Shown: positions 29,295 through 38,312, counted from the first letter of the stretch. The stretch is 64,000 bases of DNA from Caballeronia sp. M1242 (GCF_017220215.1 NZ_CP071129.1:1612001-1676000), one strand, 5' to 3'. The notes: generated from the letters alone by a model not told the origin. Translations and numbers: made by a program.

Positions 29295-30341
29295 TCAGGC
29301 GCGGCGCGCCTTCAGTTCTTCGTCGGAGTCGCCGTCGTTCAGGTCGGCGTCGTTCCGCTCGACGCCGCTCGATAGGCGGGCGTCGGTCGCATCGTGTTCT
29401 CGATGTGTGCCAGCGTCGCCTGCGTCGGCCAACGCAGGCGCTTCTTCTGAATCGGAAGCATCGGTCGCGGGCATCAGGCGGACCTCGGTCAACACGGGCC
29501 CGTCCTTGTCTTCGCTCGCACGAAGCGTTCCGGCCTCCGATGCTTCACTCGGCGAAGCGTCCGGCGTGTCGGCGACGGCAGGCATCGCGGCCTCGGGCGC
29601 ATCGTTCGCCAGGTCCGCTTCTGCGGGAGCCGCGACGGCCGTCGTGTCGTCCACTGCGGTTTCGCCAGCAGACGCCTGCGCGGCCGCATCGTTCGCGACG
29701 TTCGCTTCTGCCGGAGCCGCGACGGCCGTCGTGTCGTCCACTGCGGTTTCGCCAGCAGACGCCTGCGCGGCCGCGCCGTCCGGAAAATCGATCGAATGCT
29801 GCGCGAGCAGCGACGCCTCGAACTGCGCCGACGGATTGTCCAGCGCCGGCAGTTCGTCGAGCGCGGTCAGGCCGAGGTCGTCGAGAAACTGCTTGGTCGT
29901 GGCGTACAGCGCGGGCCGGCCGGGGACGTCGCGATGTCCGATGACCTCGATCCACCCGCGATCTTCCAGCTGCTTCACCACCTGCGTATTCACCGTCACG
30001 CCGCGAATCTCTTCGATATCGCCGCGCGTGACCGGCTGCCGATAAGCAATAATGGCGAGCGTTTCGAGCACCGCCCGCGAATATTTCGGCGGCTTTTCGG
30101 GATTGAGCCGGTCGAGATAAGTCCGCATGGCGGGCTTGCTCTGGAAGCGCCATCCCGACGCAAGCGCCACCAGCTCGACGCCGCGCCCCGACCAATCAGC
30201 CTGTAGTCCTTCGAGCAGCGTGCGCACCGTATCGGCCGAAATGTCCTCGGCGAAGAGCTTGCGCAATTCACTCACCCGCAGCGGTTCCTGCGCGCAGATC
30301 AAAGCAGTCTCGAGGACGATTTTCGCCTCTTGGGTATTCAT
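29295..30341 (-). CDS. scpB: SMC-ScpAB complex subunit ScpB with repeat-bearing tail
   Basis: A 348-residue winged-helix kleisin partner. ScpB dimers bind ScpA and help SMC in chromosome organisation. The first about 190 residues are the conserved double winged helix ([55 protein letters not shown]). The remaining about 155 residues are an acidic Ala/Asp/Glu/Thr-rich tail, with a 29-residue unit occurring twice. No scpA is adjacent in this window. It is upstream of rluB on the same strand, a common pairing. Confidence 0.92.
   Translation of the reverse strand: MNTQEAKIVLETALICAQEPLRVSELRKLFAEDISADTVRTLLEGLQADWSGRGVELVALASGWRFQSKPAMRTYLDRLNPEKPPKYSRAVLETLAIIAYRQPVTRGDIEEIRGVTVNTQVVKQLEDRGWIEVIGHRDVPGRPALYATTKQFLDDLGLTALDELPALDNPSAQFEASLLAQHSIDFPDGAAAQASAGETAVDDTTAVAAPAEANVANDAAAQASAGETAVDDTTAVAAPAEADLANDAPEAAMPAVADTPDASPSEASEAGTLRASEDKDGPVLTEVRLMPATDASDSEEAPALADAGDAGTHREHDATDARLSSGVERNDADLNDGDSDEELKARRA
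29601..29774. repeat. 87-bp tandem repeat inside scpB
   Basis: Two direct copies (29601-29687 and 29688-29774) with few mismatches, in frame, encoding the 29-residue acidic unit (core [18 protein letters not shown]). Confidence 0.85.
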
Positions 30342-30664
30342 GCAGCTTGGGTCAACCCTTAATGGTCAATGATCCGGTTCAAAACGAGCCTGAGCGAGTT
30401 CGAACGTCACCGAAGCGGTGCGCGCGATAAAGCTGGACGCGGAGTTTCAAGACGCGCTCGCCCGATTGTAATCGGTCATATTGATTGGGAGCACGCACCG
30501 GGGAGAGGCGTCAAATGGGCGATCGGTGAGCGAATCGCCGGGCCATCCCAGCCGGACGAGGTGGCGCTTTCCTGGCGAAAGCGCGTGACTGAGCGCCATA
30601 TTACGCAAAAAGAACCGGGGCGTAAAGGTGATCGATTAACGCCCCGCTCGACTCACTTAGCCCC
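30342..30664. other. Intergenic region scpB / aminotransferase
   Basis: This 323-bp gap contains the putative aminotransferase terminator at its right end and must contain the scpB promoter. No gene is supported; codon statistics of the small frames look random. Confidence 0.5.
30605..30646 (-). terminator. Probable terminator after the aminotransferase
   Basis: On the minus strand, arms CGGGGCGT and ACGCCCCG enclose about 15 bases and are followed, after GGTTC, by TTTTT. The loop is large, so this is moderately supported. Confidence 0.6.
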
Positions 30665-31903
30665 TCACTTCGCACCGCGCGCTGACAAAAAGCGCCGCAG
30701 GCGTTCGACGCCCACGTCGAGGCGCGCGGAATCGCAGGCGTAGCACCAGCGCACGAAGCCTTCGCCTTCCGCGCCGAATGCGCTGCCTGGCGCGAGCCCG
30801 AGCCCGGCCTCTTTCACCAGCGCCTTGCAGAGTTCGAGGCTGCGCTCGGCGCCCGGCAGCGAGAAGAACAGGTACATCGCACCGTCCGGGGCGCGCACGT
30901 CGACACCTTCGATACTCTGAAGCGCGTTCACCAGGTGATCGCGGCTCGCACGCAGGTCCGCGACGAGCGATTGCGTGAACGGCTCGCCCTGTTCCACCGC
31001 GACGATGCCCGCCTGCTGCACGAACGACGGCGCGCACGACGTGTTGTATTCCACGAGCTTGCCGAGGTCGTCCATCAGGCGCGCCGGCGCGACGAGCCAG
31101 CCGAGCCGCCAGCCGGTCATGAGCCACGCCTTCGAGAACGAATTGACCGCGATCACGCGCTCGTCGCGATCCGCGAGATCGAGGAAGGACGGCGCCACGT
31201 TCGCGCCCGGACCGTAATACAGACGCTCGTAGACCTCGTCCGCCACGATCCAGATGCCGTGACGCCGGCAATGGTCGAGCACGATGCGCTGCTCCTCGCG
31301 CGTCATCGTCCAGCCGGTCGGGTTGTTCGGCGAGTTGATCATCAGCATGCGCGTGGACGGCGTGAGCGCGGCGAGCAGCCGGTCGAGATCGAGCGTCCAT
31401 CCGCGCTCGCCGTAGGTCAGCGAGACCGTTTCGACCGTCGCGCCGAGAATCTTCGGAATCTCGACGAGGTTCGGCCACAGCGGCGTCACGGCGACCACGC
31501 GGTCGCCCGCGCCAGCAACGAGTTGCGCGGCCAGCATCAGCGCGTTCACGCCCGCGCTCGTCACCGCGATGTGATCGGCGGGCGTCGGGCCGTGCAGCGC
31601 GCTGACGTAGCGGCCGAGCGCCTCGCGCAGCGGCGCGATACCGAGATTGTGCGTGTAGAACGTCGCGCCGTCGGTGAGCGCGCGGCTTGCCGCATCGCGA
31701 ATGAACTCGGGCGTGACCCGGTCCGACTCGCCGAACCAGAACGGCAGCACGTCCGGCACGCCGAAGCCGGCATTCGCGACTTCGCGAATCTGCGAGGGAC
31801 GCAACGCCCGCACGGCGTCGCGCGCGTTCGGCGCGCCGCCCGCGTGCGTCTGCGCCGTCAAGCCGCCCAATTCAGCGATTACCGCGCCTTCCGATTCACT
31901 CAT
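30665..31903 (-). CDS. Pyridoxal-phosphate aminotransferase, class I/II
   Basis: A 412-residue fold-type I aminotransferase. Visible elements: LPFWFGESDRVTPEF near the N terminus, the substrate/cofactor segment MINSPNNPTGWTMTREE, WIVADEVYERLYY with the PLP-binding Asp-Glu-Val-Tyr, and SFSKAWLMTGWRLGWLV with the Schiff-base lysine. The substrate is not predictable; AspC/aromatic-type enzymes share these motifs. A LysR gene lies 59 bp upstream on the same strand and may control it. Confidence 0.88.
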   Translation of the reverse strand: MSESEGAVIAELGGLTAQTHAGGAPNARDAVRALRPSQIREVANAGFGVPDVLPFWFGESDRVTPEFIRDAASRALTDGATFYTHNLGIAPLREALGRYVSALHGPTPADHIAVTSAGVNALMLAAQLVAGAGDRVVAVTPLWPNLVEIPKILGATVETVSLTYGERGWTLDLDRLLAALTPSTRMLMINSPNNPTGWTMTREEQRIVLDHCRRHGIWIVADEVYERLYYGPGANVAPSFLDLADRDERVIAVNSFSKAWLMTGWRLGWLVAPARLMDDLGKLVEYNTSCAPSFVQQAGIVAVEQGEPFTQSLVADLRASRDHLVNALQSIEGVDVRAPDGAMYLFFSLPGAERSLELCKALVKEAGLGLAPGSAFGAEGEGFVRWCYACDSARLDVGVERLRRFLSARGAK

Positions 31904-31962
31904 CGCCCGCTCCGTCGAAAAGGAAGAAGTCTAACGCGAGCGCGTTAAAAAGCGCGCGGCCT

Positions 31963-32874
31963 TCACAGTTCTTCGGCGCGTCGCGGCAGCCCCGCGATCA
32001 GCGACCACACCGACTGCGCCGCCGGCGACAGCGAGCGGTCGCGCCGCCGCACCAGTTCCACCGTGCGTTCGGCCCGCGGTTCGAGCGGCAGCGCGACGAG
32101 CGACGAATCCGCCGGCAACGGCAGCGCGAGCCACGGCAACACGCTCACGCCGACGCCCGCCTCCACCAGCCCGAAGACGGTCGCCGAATGACCGAGCTCC
32201 TGCACCACGTGCGCTTCGACACCGTGCTGCTGCATGACGGCATCGATGATCGGGCGGCTGCCCGATGCGTAGTCCAGCATGACGAGCCGCTCGCCCGCGA
32301 GCGCCTCCCAGGGCGCGGCGCGTTCGTGCGCGAGAGGATGATCGCGCCGCGCGACGAGGCAGAACGAATCGGTCATCACCGCTTCGCCGAGCAGATCGTC
32401 GGCGGAAGACGGGCCGATCACGACGCCGAAATCCACTTCGCCCGACTTCACTTTTCGGAGCACGTCGGACTGGACGTCGTCCCGCAGGCTGAGCGTGACG
32501 AGCGGAAACTGCCGCGAGCACGACGCGATCACGCGCGGCATCAGCCGGCACGCGATCGTGGGGCTCGCCGCCACGATCACCCGCCCGCGACGCTGCTGCC
32601 CCAGATCGCGCGCTTCGCGCAGGGCTTCGTCCAGATCGGCGAGCAGGCGCGACACCGTGCCGACGAGACCCACGCCGACATCGGTCAGTTGCACTTCCCG
32701 CGTGGTCCGGTCGATGAGCTTCAGTCCGATTTCGCTTTCCAACTCGCGCACCGAGCGGCTCACCGCTGACTGCGTCAAGCCGATCTCGGCCCCGGCGCGG
32801 CTGAAGCTGCGCAGCCGCGACACTTCAATAAAGACGCGCAGTTGGCGCAACGTCACGTTCAGGGAGGCGTTCAT
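31963..32874 (-). CDS. LysR-family transcriptional regulator
   Basis: A 303-residue LysR regulator. The N-terminal winged helix (LRQLRVFIEVSRLRSFSRAG, then TQSAVSRSVRELESEIG) is followed by a periplasmic-binding-like effector domain with RGRVIVAASPTIACRLMP. It reads in the same direction as the aminotransferase downstream, not divergently, so it is either cotranscribed with it or acts elsewhere. Confidence 0.9.
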   Translation of the reverse strand: MNASLNVTLRQLRVFIEVSRLRSFSRAGAEIGLTQSAVSRSVRELESEIGLKLIDRTTREVQLTDVGVGLVGTVSRLLADLDEALREARDLGQQRRGRVIVAASPTIACRLMPRVIASCSRQFPLVTLSLRDDVQSDVLRKVKSGEVDFGVVIGPSSADDLLGEAVMTDSFCLVARRDHPLAHERAAPWEALAGERLVMLDYASGSRPIIDAVMQQHGVEAHVVQELGHSATVFGLVEAGVGVSVLPWLALPLPADSSLVALPLEPRAERTVELVRRRDRSLSPAAQSVWSLIAGLPRRAEEL

Positions 32875-33263
32875 TCCGGCGATTCATGAAAAGCTTGGTC
32901 TCATGCGGAATTATAGGCCATCGCGACGGTTTCGCTGCGGTGCAGCAAACCGCCCGGAACGCACGCCGGGAGGGCCTCCTGCACAGGATTGGTGATTGTC
33001 CCGATTTCTTAATCAATCGGATTCGGGTCTGATACGGGCCATGCTGGCATCGCGTCAGCCTACTGCCATGCGGGTTTCCCGGATTTCGCGACGTGCATGG
33101 CATGGTTCTCGCATTTCATTGCGCACAGAGGTCGAAGCACAGCGGACGTATCGGAAACTGGTTTGCCGCAGCCGCTTCGGCCTTCCCTGGATTCGTTCAT
33201 CGGATTCGACCAGAGTGCGCGGCGCGGGGCAGCGCACCGGGGTTAGCTTCGCTGAGGTGAGAT
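32875..33263. other. Intergenic region lysR / DUF4096 gene
   Basis: A 389-bp gap between divergent genes. It presumably holds both promoters. I see no RNA gene, no terminal inverted repeats of an insertion sequence, and no coding frame with a credible protein. Confidence 0.5.
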
Positions 33264-33665
33264 ATGGTGCTGTTCGACGATTTGAGAGATAACGAGTGGG
33301 CGCTGGTTGAGGCGTTGTTCTGTTCGGAGCCCGCGCGCAGCGAGCGGCGCGGCCGGCCGCGCGTCGAAGCGCGATCGGTTGTCAATGCCGTGCTGTGGGT
33401 GTTATCGACGGGCGAAGGCTGGTCGAAGCTGCCGGGCCGTTATCCCTCGCCGCCCACCTGCCGCCGTCGTTTCGACGAATGGCAAGCCGACGGCACGCTC
33501 GCGGAAATCGTGAAGCGTCTGTCGAGCAACGGCCGCGAGGTGTCGCTGCGCGGGCGTATCGGATCGAGCGCGGTGAAGCCGCCCGCTCCGCCGAGCCGCG
33601 ATCGACTGCGCGGCGCGTTCTGGACCAATCCCGAATCGTGGCGCGCGCCGGCCAAGATGGCCTAA
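33264..33665 (+). CDS. DUF4096 protein, IS5 transposase N-terminal domain only (second copy)
   Basis: A 133-residue paralogue of the protein at 5345-5761. It shares EW-LVEAL, RRGRPRVEARSVVNAVLWVL, WSKLPGRYPSPPTCRRRF and then diverges. The catalytic DDE domain is missing and no inverted repeats flank it. The ATG at 33264 has GAGGTGAG upstream. The C-terminal tail (KPPAPPSRDRLRGAF) is unrelated to the tail of the first copy. Probably a domesticated DNA-binding protein; its targets are unknown. Confidence 0.78.
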   Translation: MVLFDDLRDNEWALVEALFCSEPARSERRGRPRVEARSVVNAVLWVLSTGEGWSKLPGRYPSPPTCRRRFDEWQADGTLAEIVKRLSSNGREVSLRGRIGSSAVKPPAPPSRDRLRGAFWTNPESWRAPAKMA

Positions 33666-33849
33666 GCCTACTGCATCACACGTCGAAGCCGGTCCTGCCG
33701 GCTTCGATCACTTTCGGGCGCTGCAAGGCCGAACTCGCGCGGTTCGTTGCGCGATACATCTCTTTACGATTGCTTACAGCGCCGCAACGAATCGAGGCTT
33801 AGCGTGACGAGTGACCCAACAGGTCCGATCAGGGCTTCAGGACACTCTC

Positions 33850-34101
33850 ATGAAGGTTTCGTTACTGCTCGTGCGTGGCGTCTTGGCGGGGCTCGCCGGC
33901 GTGGCGACCGTTGCTCACGCGCAGCCGCCTGCATCCGATCTGCACCTCACCGCGAAGACGGCGGCGCCCGCATCGCCTGACGTTGCGCGCGCTCGCGCCG
34001 CGACGCCGCCTGCGCCGCGCGGCGATCTGCGCGGCGACATTGCAAGCAACGCGCGCGCTCGGCCGGACAACGACCGCGACGAACGCTCGCCGCATCACTG
34101 A
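33850..34101 (+). CDS. Small exported protein, unknown function
   Basis: An 83-residue protein. The first 26 residues (VSLLLVRGVLAGLAGVATVAHAQ) are a clear signal peptide. The mature part is short, Ala/Pro/Arg/Asp-rich and probably disordered. The frame opens 13 codons earlier, but the ATG at 33850 starts the signal peptide. No family recognised. Confidence 0.55.
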   Translation: MKVSLLLVRGVLAGLAGVATVAHAQPPASDLHLTAKTAAPASPDVARARAATPPAPRGDLRGDIASNARARPDNDRDERSPHH

Positions 34102-34200
34102 ATCTTCGGGCAACGAGTCTTGATTCAGGCGGAACCCGCTGAATCGGCGGCAGTCACACCCAATGCCATGAGCACAGCATGGCAACAGTGGAATCCGGTC

Positions 34201-34232
34201 TGCCCGTGTCCTCGGACACGGGCTTTTTTTTG
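34201..34232 (+). terminator. Intrinsic terminator
   Basis: A strong hairpin with arms GCCCGTGTCC and the complementary ACACGGGC region around TCGG (34202-34223) followed by T8. It ends the transcript of the small exported protein gene about 100 bp upstream. Confidence 0.88.
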
Positions 34233-34265
34233 CCCGGACTTCAACTACCGCTTTCCGCCGTCGCG

Positions 34266-34577
34266 TCACATTCTGGCTTCGAGCACCGCTTCGTGGCCAC
34301 CGAAGATGTACGGTTCCGTGCGACGCAAATCCCAGTCGATGGAACGCTCATCGCGCGAGAGCCGCGTGAATTCCTGTTTTCCGCGCTCGGTGACGACGGC
34401 GATATCCACGGGTGCATGAAATCCCGGCGCTGGCGCGACGGTGCGTTGCCGCGCGAGCTCGAGTAGCCCGAGGGCGCGAAGGTGGTCGAAACCCTTGGGG
34501 CGTTTCGCCCACGGAACTTGACGATACTGCGCCCGGCGAAGTGCTTCGAGTACCGCTTCGTTGGAATACGTGGTCAT
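34266..34577 (-). CDS. Small winged-helix-like protein, unknown function
   Basis: A 103-residue protein. The pattern SNEAVLEALRRAQ, FDHLRALGLLELARQ and VDIAVVTERGKQEFTRL is that of a winged helix with a C-terminal extension. It has a weak ribosome site. It has no clear homology to the small winged-helix protein at 3612 beyond fold-like spacing. It is convergent with the exported-protein gene on its left. Confidence 0.55.
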   Translation of the reverse strand: MTTYSNEAVLEALRRAQYRQVPWAKRPKGFDHLRALGLLELARQRTVAPAPGFHAPVDIAVVTERGKQEFTRLSRDERSIDWDLRRTEPYIFGGHEAVLEARM

Positions 34578-34857
34578 CTCGTTTTTTCTTCCTGTGCAGC
34601 CGTGACGACGCTCGTGACGGTCGCAAGACGGTCCGCGACGTCGACTAAACGCGGCGCGCCGAATTTCACGCCAGCGAACGATTTAAGCGTTCGCTGCCTG
34701 AATGTTTGGCCGCCGCTTGCGCTAGGTGCTGCTTTCTATTAAAAGCCCCCGTTGAGAGCGCGCTGATCACGCGCTTTCCTGCGACAACCGCCGATGCGCT
34801 CTGACCACGCGATGACGGAGCAAATTGCCCTGAAACCAATACGTTACTCCAATTAAA

Positions 34858-35574
34858 TTGGTTCTATTTACTTTATTGCTGCTTTTTTTTGCATTGTTTG
34901 CGTTTTGCAAGCGCCTTCGTGCGGCGATTATCATCCTCACCGTTCTGCTCGCCTGGGGCCTCGGGAGCGGCTGGCTCGCTAGACCGCTGCTGCACATCGC
35001 GCAGCGGGGTTACGAAGACACCATGCCGCCCTCTTTCGGTCCGAAAAACACCATCGTCCTGATGGGCGGCGGCACCGACCGGCGTCACGGCAAGCTGGTG
35101 CCCAAAAGCGATTCGATGCCGCGCATCGCCGCGGCGGCGCGGCTGTATCGGCAATGCCGGGAAACAGGCGCTTCGTGCCGCGTCATTCTGAGCGGCGGCG
35201 ATCCCCAGCACCACGGACAGGCCGAGGCCGACAACTACGCGCCGTATGTCCTGGCTCAGGGCGTCGCACCGGCCGATCTGACGCGCGAGAACAAGAGCCT
35301 CAACACGTACCAGAACGCGCAGAACGTAGCCGCCATCTTAGGCAACGCCCATGACACTGGGTTGATCGTCATCACATCCGCGTATCACATGCGACGTTCG
35401 GTCCGGGCCTTCGAAGCGTTCGGCTACGAACCGCAGCCCTATGTTTCGGACGTGCGTGAGAATCGGCTGACGGTATTACCGCGATACAGAAGCCTCGAGA
35501 ACAGCGAGCTTGCGCTGCACGAGCTGGTGGGTCTCGCGCGTTTCCACGTCTGGCGCTGGCTGCACCTGTACTAA
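34858..35574 (+). CDS. YdcF-family (DUF218) membrane-anchored protein
   Basis: A 238-residue YdcF-like protein. A hydrophobic N terminus (two short membrane segments within residues 1-45) is followed by the DUF218 domain: NTIVLMGGGTDRR, RVILSGGDP, ENKSLNTYQNAQN and VITSAYHMRRSVRAFEAFG. The family is linked to cell-envelope metabolism, with no firm biochemical role. In this frame a TGA at 34831 leaves only TTG (34858) or ATT as start, with no good ribosome site, so the true start or an upstream frameshift is uncertain. The first 50 bases are unusually AT-rich. Confidence 0.8.
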   Translation: MVLFTLLLLFFALFAFCKRLRAAIIILTVLLAWGLGSGWLARPLLHIAQRGYEDTMPPSFGPKNTIVLMGGGTDRRHGKLVPKSDSMPRIAAAARLYRQCRETGASCRVILSGGDPQHHGQAEADNYAPYVLAQGVAPADLTRENKSLNTYQNAQNVAAILGNAHDTGLIVITSAYHMRRSVRAFEAFGYEPQPYVSDVRENRLTVLPRYRSLENSELALHELVGLARFHVWRWLHLY

Positions 35575-35860
35575 GACGCCGAACGGTTCTATATCAAAAT
35601 AATCAGGACTGGAAAGTACCTGTACGCGCCGGTATCATTCCGCTCCGGCTGGCAAGGCCGGGCCGGTATCGTCGTCCGACACGCCGCTGACCTGATCTCG
35701 GCCTATGATGGGCGCAGTCAGGCGGAGGCTCGTTCCCGTAGGCATCCCGTTACGGATGCGCGCCAAGGCCAGGCGGGAGCGATTTTTGCTCTGATGTATC
35801 TGTCTTTCCAACCGGATCGGACAGGCGATTCCCGGGTTCAACTGCTACTAGGAGGTAACA

Positions 35861-36109
35861 ATGAAGAAAGTGTCCCTGGCTGTTTTGTTGTCCCTGAGCG
35901 CGGTCGCATCGGCGTACGCGCAGAGCGAACAAGGCGTGACGATGAGCACCGACCCCGCACGGATCGCGGACATCGAATCGCGCGCGCAGAATCTGCAATC
36001 GCAGCAGTCCAGCATGCAAAACATGCAGATGGATCAATCGAACACGATGCACAAGTCGGGTCATCACAAGAAGTCGCACGGCAAGTCGATGCACCATTCG
36101 GCCGAGTAA
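35861..36109 (+). CDS. Small exported His/Met-rich protein
   Basis: An 82-residue protein with a perfect ribosome site (AGGAGG, 5 bases before ATG) and a textbook signal peptide (KKVSLAVLLSLSAVASAYA). The mature chain is Gln/Ser/Met-rich, then turns into a His/Lys/Met tail (MHKSGHHKKSHGKSMHH). Such composition can bind copper or nickel, but this is inference. It is monocistronic as far as can be seen and not of a family I recognise. Confidence 0.7.
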   Translation: MKKVSLAVLLSLSAVASAYAQSEQGVTMSTDPARIADIESRAQNLQSQQSSMQNMQMDQSNTMHKSGHHKKSHGKSMHHSAE

Positions 36110-36203
36110 GGCCCTCGGTCGCCGGCCTGCTTCTGGCGGGTCGCGCCGCGCCGTCATCGCAGTGCATGAACGCGATGACGGCGAGAAACCGTCATATAGG
36201 CGC

Positions 36204-36623
36204 TCAAGCGCGTGCTGCGCGATGCGCCACCCAATCGCCGCCCTCGATGCGCGGCAATTCCTGCACCGCACTCGCGGCTACCGGATAGATGAGGCAATCG
36301 ACATGCGTCGCCTCGCCATCCAGTTCGACATCCACATGCAGCCGGTGCGCGCGAAAAAGTCCCTCGACGCCCGGATAGACTTCCTCGATCTCGTCCAGCA
36401 CGGCGACGAGCGCATCCTCGATGCGATATACATCGCCTTTGACCGGCGTGCCGCCCTCCTCATCGAGAACGAGGCCGGGATAAGCGCCGAAATCGTAAAG
36501 CCGTCCACGCACGTGCGCCGTGCCGATCCATTGCGGCGCCGCGATCCCGCTGCGCTCGGCCGCGCGATTAATGTCATTGATCTCGCCCGCGCGCAGCGTG
36601 CCGTACACGAAAACGTATTGCAT
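36204..36623 (-). CDS. Gamma-glutamylcyclotransferase-fold protein (YtfP-like)
   Basis: A 139-residue protein of the AIG2/GGCT fold. It starts MQYVFVYGTLRAGE, the family substrate-binding loop, and continues with GRLYDFGAYPGLVLDE and VKGDVYRIED. It could act on gamma-glutamyl amines or peptides, but YtfP-type members lack a settled substrate. It is divergent from the AraC gene. Confidence 0.85.
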   Translation of the reverse strand: MQYVFVYGTLRAGEINDINRAAERSGIAAPQWIGTAHVRGRLYDFGAYPGLVLDEEGGTPVKGDVYRIEDALVAVLDEIEEVYPGVEGLFRAHRLHVDVELDGEATHVDCLIYPVAASAVQELPRIEGGDWVAHRAARA

Positions 36624-36754
36624 CGAAGAAATCGCTCCTTCCGCTAGTCGCCGAGGTACGCATTATCGCCGCCCAAAATTGCGCGGACGGACTGCCGGCT
36701 CGCTTCGGTTAAGATCGGCGGATCGCGGCCAGCCAGGCCGCCCGACGAGCCGCC

Positions 36755-37597
36755 ATGCCCACGTTCGCCGATCCCCGCCCGCCGTTCGAGCAGGTCGAAC
36801 ACCTCGACATTCCCGTCGAGCACTCGCCGACGCTCGACCATCCGATCCGCGTTCGCTCGCGCCCGGTGCCTTATGGCGTGCGGATCGCGCTGCATACGCA
36901 TCCGTGGGCGCAAGTCGCCTACACGTCGCGGGGCGTGCTGCGCGTGGCAACCGCCGATTCGACGTGGATGGTGCCGCCCTCGCGCGCGATCTGGGTGCCG
37001 CCGAACGTCACGCACGAAGTGCTGATCGTGGAAGATGCGTATCTGCGCACGCTCTATGTGGACGCGAGCGTCGTGCCGGCGGGACTTGGGGCGTGCCGCG
37101 TAGTGGAGGTGTCGCCATTGTTGCGCGAGGTGATCGCGGCGCTGGACGAAGCGTCGATCACGCGTGAGCGCGAGCGCCTGCTCGGCACGCTTGCACTGGA
37201 CGAGATCATCCGGTCGCAGCCGCTGCCGCTCTCCGTGCCGATGCCGAACGAGAAGCGCCTGCGCGCGCTCTGCGACGCGGTGCTCGCGGACCCTTCGCAT
37301 TCCGATCTCGAACGCTGGTCGTCGGAAGCCGGCGCGAGCACGCGCACCATCGCACGCCTGTTCCGACGCGAACTCGGCGTGAGCTTCTCGCAGTGGCGCC
37401 AGCAGGCGGTGCTGGCGCGCGCCATTCCATTGCTGAGTCAGGGCCGGCCGCTGGCGCAGGTCGCGCGTGAGCTGGGGTATCAGAGCCAGAGCGCGTTTTC
37501 GGCGATGTTTCGACGTGCCTTCGGCGAGAGTCCGCGTGCGTTCTTCGCCCGCGACGCCAGCGACGAGCGCGATCAGAACGACACGCGCGCTGTCTAA
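36755..37597 (+). CDS. AraC-family transcriptional regulator with cupin sensor
   Basis: A 280-residue regulator. The N-terminal cupin-like part contains IALHTHPWAQVAYTSRGVL and WVPPNVTHEV. The C-terminal AraC domain has two helix-turn-helix motifs (WSSEAGASTRTIARLFRREL and LAQVARELGYQSQSAFSAMF, then GESPRAFF). Neighbours are GGCT and GNAT genes; no clear regulon follows from context. Confidence 0.88.
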   Translation: MPTFADPRPPFEQVEHLDIPVEHSPTLDHPIRVRSRPVPYGVRIALHTHPWAQVAYTSRGVLRVATADSTWMVPPSRAIWVPPNVTHEVLIVEDAYLRTLYVDASVVPAGLGACRVVEVSPLLREVIAALDEASITRERERLLGTLALDEIIRSQPLPLSVPMPNEKRLRALCDAVLADPSHSDLERWSSEAGASTRTIARLFRRELGVSFSQWRQQAVLARAIPLLSQGRPLAQVARELGYQSQSAFSAMFRRAFGESPRAFFARDASDERDQNDTRAV

Positions 37598-37616
37598 TGC
37601 TGCGCGCTGCGTCGGC

Positions 37617-38090
37617 TCAGACGCGCCGGACCATATGTCGAATGGCGCCGAGCTGGGCCAGCCTGGGGCCGGCCGGACGATATCCGAGCCGCATATAAAG
37701 ACGCGCCGCCGGGTTGTCGACGAAAACGCGCAGTTGGCATTCCGCCAGCCCACGGGCCCGGGCCCAGCGATGCGCCGTGTTCAGCAGAAACGTGCCCGCG
37801 CCTCGTCCCCGGTAGCCCGGCGCGATTTGCACATCGCGTATATGCAGCGAGTTGTCTTCTTCGGTCACGCGCATGACGCCGATGGGTACGCCGTCCGCCT
37901 GCAGGATGAAGTTCTCCGACTCGCGCCAGCTCGAAAGAAACAAGTCGCCGCGCCAGACAAGATTGTGGCGCCGGTAATAACCGACCATGTTGTCGTGCGT
38001 GAGGGCCTCGGCGAAGGCGAAATCGGCCATCGTCGCCTGGCGGAGTTGGTAGAGCGAGAGGTCTTCGGTCGGGTCGAGCATCGCACGCAT
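37617..38090 (-). CDS. GNAT-family N-acetyltransferase
   Basis: A protein of about 157 residues with the GNAT fold. The acetyl-CoA loop is RDVQIAPGYRGRGAGTFLLN and the C-terminal beta segment is LRVFVDNPAARLYMRLGYRP. The open frame extends upstream across the tRNA-Asp gene, so that part is not coding. The start is uncertain: ATG at 38090, ATG at 38081 or GTG at 38114. None has an ideally spaced ribosome site, though GGAGG lies near 38110. The acceptor substrate is unknown. Confidence 0.82.
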   Translation of the reverse strand: MRAMLDPTEDLSLYQLRQATMADFAFAEALTHDNMVGYYRRHNLVWRGDLFLSSWRESENFILQADGVPIGVMRVTEEDNSLHIRDVQIAPGYRGRGAGTFLLNTAHRWARARGLAECQLRVFVDNPAARLYMRLGYRPAGPRLAQLGAIRHMVRRV

Positions 38091-38193
38091 GCAGGCACGG
38101 GACAGTGCCTCCACACTAAGACAGCGCGCGCCTGCTGGCAATGGAAAATGCGATGCCGGTGAGAAGAGCGAATCGGCGAGGCGAAAAGCAGGC

Positions 38194-38225
38194 AAAAAAA
38201 ATCCAGCCCGAAGGCTGGATTTTTT
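38194..38225 (-). terminator. Terminator of the tRNA array
   Basis: Arms ATCCAGCC and GGCTGGAT around a four-base loop; on the minus strand a run of T follows. It lies 11 bp past the last tRNA-Asp. Confidence 0.9.
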
Positions 38226-38235
38226 CACAACAAGC

Positions 38236-38312
38236 TGGCGGAGCGGACGGGACTCGAACCCGCGACCCCCGGCGTGACAGGCCGGTATTCTAACCAACTG
38301 AACTACCGCTCC
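38236..38312 (-). tRNA. tRNA-Asp(GTC), distal copy
   Basis: A 77-nt tRNA with encoded CCA. The acceptor is GGAGCGG/CCGCTCC and the anticodon loop CTGTCAC gives GTC. It is the last gene of a five-tRNA array read on the minus strand. It differs from the other Asp copy by one T-loop base. Confidence 0.97.

Noticed and set aside
29601..29774. The 87-bp repeat as part of a CRISPR-like or regulatory array
   Set aside because: Only two copies, directly adjacent without spacers, and in frame within scpB.
38090..38297. N-terminal extension of the GNAT frame (68 residues)
   Set aside because: The extension crosses the tRNA array terminator and the tRNA-Asp gene, so it cannot be a conserved protein part.
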